Origin: Euonymus europaeus | Lineage: Eukaryota > Streptophyta > Magnoliopsida > Celastrales > Celastraceae | Direction of reading: 5' to 3' | Length of the DNA: 64,000 bases | NCBI GenBank assembly: GCA_963580455.1 | Contig: OY756972.1 | Coordinates: 8,261,001 to 8,325,000, forward strand | Shown here: piece after piece, positions 63,467 to 64,000 of the stretch | How positions within the stretch are numbered: position 1 is the first letter of the stretch | Layout of the letters: each line of letters starts with the position of its first letter | The notes under the pieces: model-generated | Database searches by the model: none | The model's input: the letters and a program-made list of their open reading frames with translations, nothing else | What the model was told of the DNA's origin: nothing | Program-made: the position numbers and the translations under genes

Positions 63467-64000
63467 ATGGACTACATAGATGATTTTTTCAATTACTATC
63501 CACCAAGCAGTTCAACTGAACATGTAAATACAAATACCAAGTTATTATTTATTTAATTTTTTTATTCAATGTTAAATTACATTATTGGTAGGGTTATTTT
63601 GTCCCGTATGAAATAAAGAAAGAAGATGAAGATGCGGATGAGATGGCAGCGAACATCAAGGTTGACGACAGATGTGAATTTGAAATCGATATGTTATAAT
63701 ATTTTAGTCAATCAAAATATGAGTTGTTGAGTTAGGTTGAATGAATATTACTAACTTTCTCAAAAAAACTAATATATAATCAGGTGTTCAAAATCATGGC
63801 AATCGTTGATTGATTGGGTTCAACAAGTCGGATGCCAATTGGAATATATCATCGTCATCAGTAGATCAAATACTGGTGGGTTCGAGAAAAACACAAATTA
63901 CAATTCAAATGTGATTGCGGTGGTATTTACTAAAGCAAAAAAACTCTCAACGAAGCAGACTGGCACCAAAAAAATATTATGTCCATTCAAATTGAGAGGA
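63467..64000 (+). pseudogene. FAR1-like MULE transposase, 5' part, runs off window
   Basis: Exons: 63465-63523 (ATG at 63467: MDYIDDFFNYYPPSSSTEH), 63592-63660 (GYFVPYEIKKEDEDADEMAA), and 63784 to the window end. Junctions TGTGCAG|AT, CAT|GTAAAT, TTGGTAG|GG and AATCAG|GTG fit in phase. The last exon reads VFK, then (after one extra A near 63790) SWQSLIDWVQQVGCQLEYII, then TGTKKILCPFKLRG. This is the N-terminal zinc-binding region of FAR1/FHY3-related MULE transposases (F-SW--LI-WV---G---GYVIVI--S, then TGTKK--CPF-L-G). The cysteine pattern is partly worn. Rest of the gene is outside. The frameshift argues for a decayed copy. Confidence 0.65.

Overview
The window is AT-rich nuclear DNA of a flowering plant, almost certainly a eudicot. 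The signs are one spliced plant gene with GT-AG introns, and plant-specific transposon lineages: Tat and Tekay gypsy, copia, L1-type LINE, MULE, CACTA, PIF/Harbinger, hAT and Helitron. I cannot name the species. Base composition and lineage calls are by eye; nothing was run.

Positions 1-32,000 are a transposon graveyard. In order they hold gypsy pol remnants; a hAT-like non-autonomous element with an AT-rich tandem core (1413-2519); a 2.15-kb Tekay-like gypsy LTR with its primer-binding site (4143-6312); an L1-type LINE on the minus strand (7067-11739) split by a 593-bp solo copia LTR; a complete but dead copia element with intact target-site duplication (11889-16079); a PIF/Harbinger MITE (16732-17201); a second copia on the plus strand (17770-23875); a third copia RT fragment; a second copy of the first hAT-like family; an 82-bp tandem repeat; a dsRBD-like pseudogene; a Helitron Rep remnant; and a tRNA-derived SINE. 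A terminal-inverted-repeat element with a GC-rich minisatellite core (about 31808-33000) ends where the host gene begins.

Positions 33,000-45,400 hold the one convincing host gene. It is an orthologue of the triple-KH RNA-binding protein FLK (FLOWERING LOCUS K). Six coding exons (34838-45368) give 575 aa; a 5' UTR exon lies near 33010-33210. The N-terminus is an expanded Asp/His/Asn-rich octapeptide repeat. Two introns carry clean DNA-transposon insertions: a hAT element with an 8-bp TSD, and a PIF/Harbinger element that carries a piece of a PPR gene.

Positions 46,200-62,000 are a nested stack. A copia remnant is followed by CACTA sequence. Exactly at the CACTA terminus sits a MULE (49346-61976) with about 340-bp inverted repeats and a perfect 9-bp TSD. 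The MULE was itself entered by a young Tat-lineage gypsy element (51580-61506; 564-bp LTRs, TSD ACTGG, dual RNase H). Its gag-pol has five visible lesions. An antisense gene between pol and the 3' LTR is still open, has plausible introns and its own TATA box.

From 62,000 to the end the sequence leads into the 5' exons of a FAR1-like MULE transposase gene that runs off the window.
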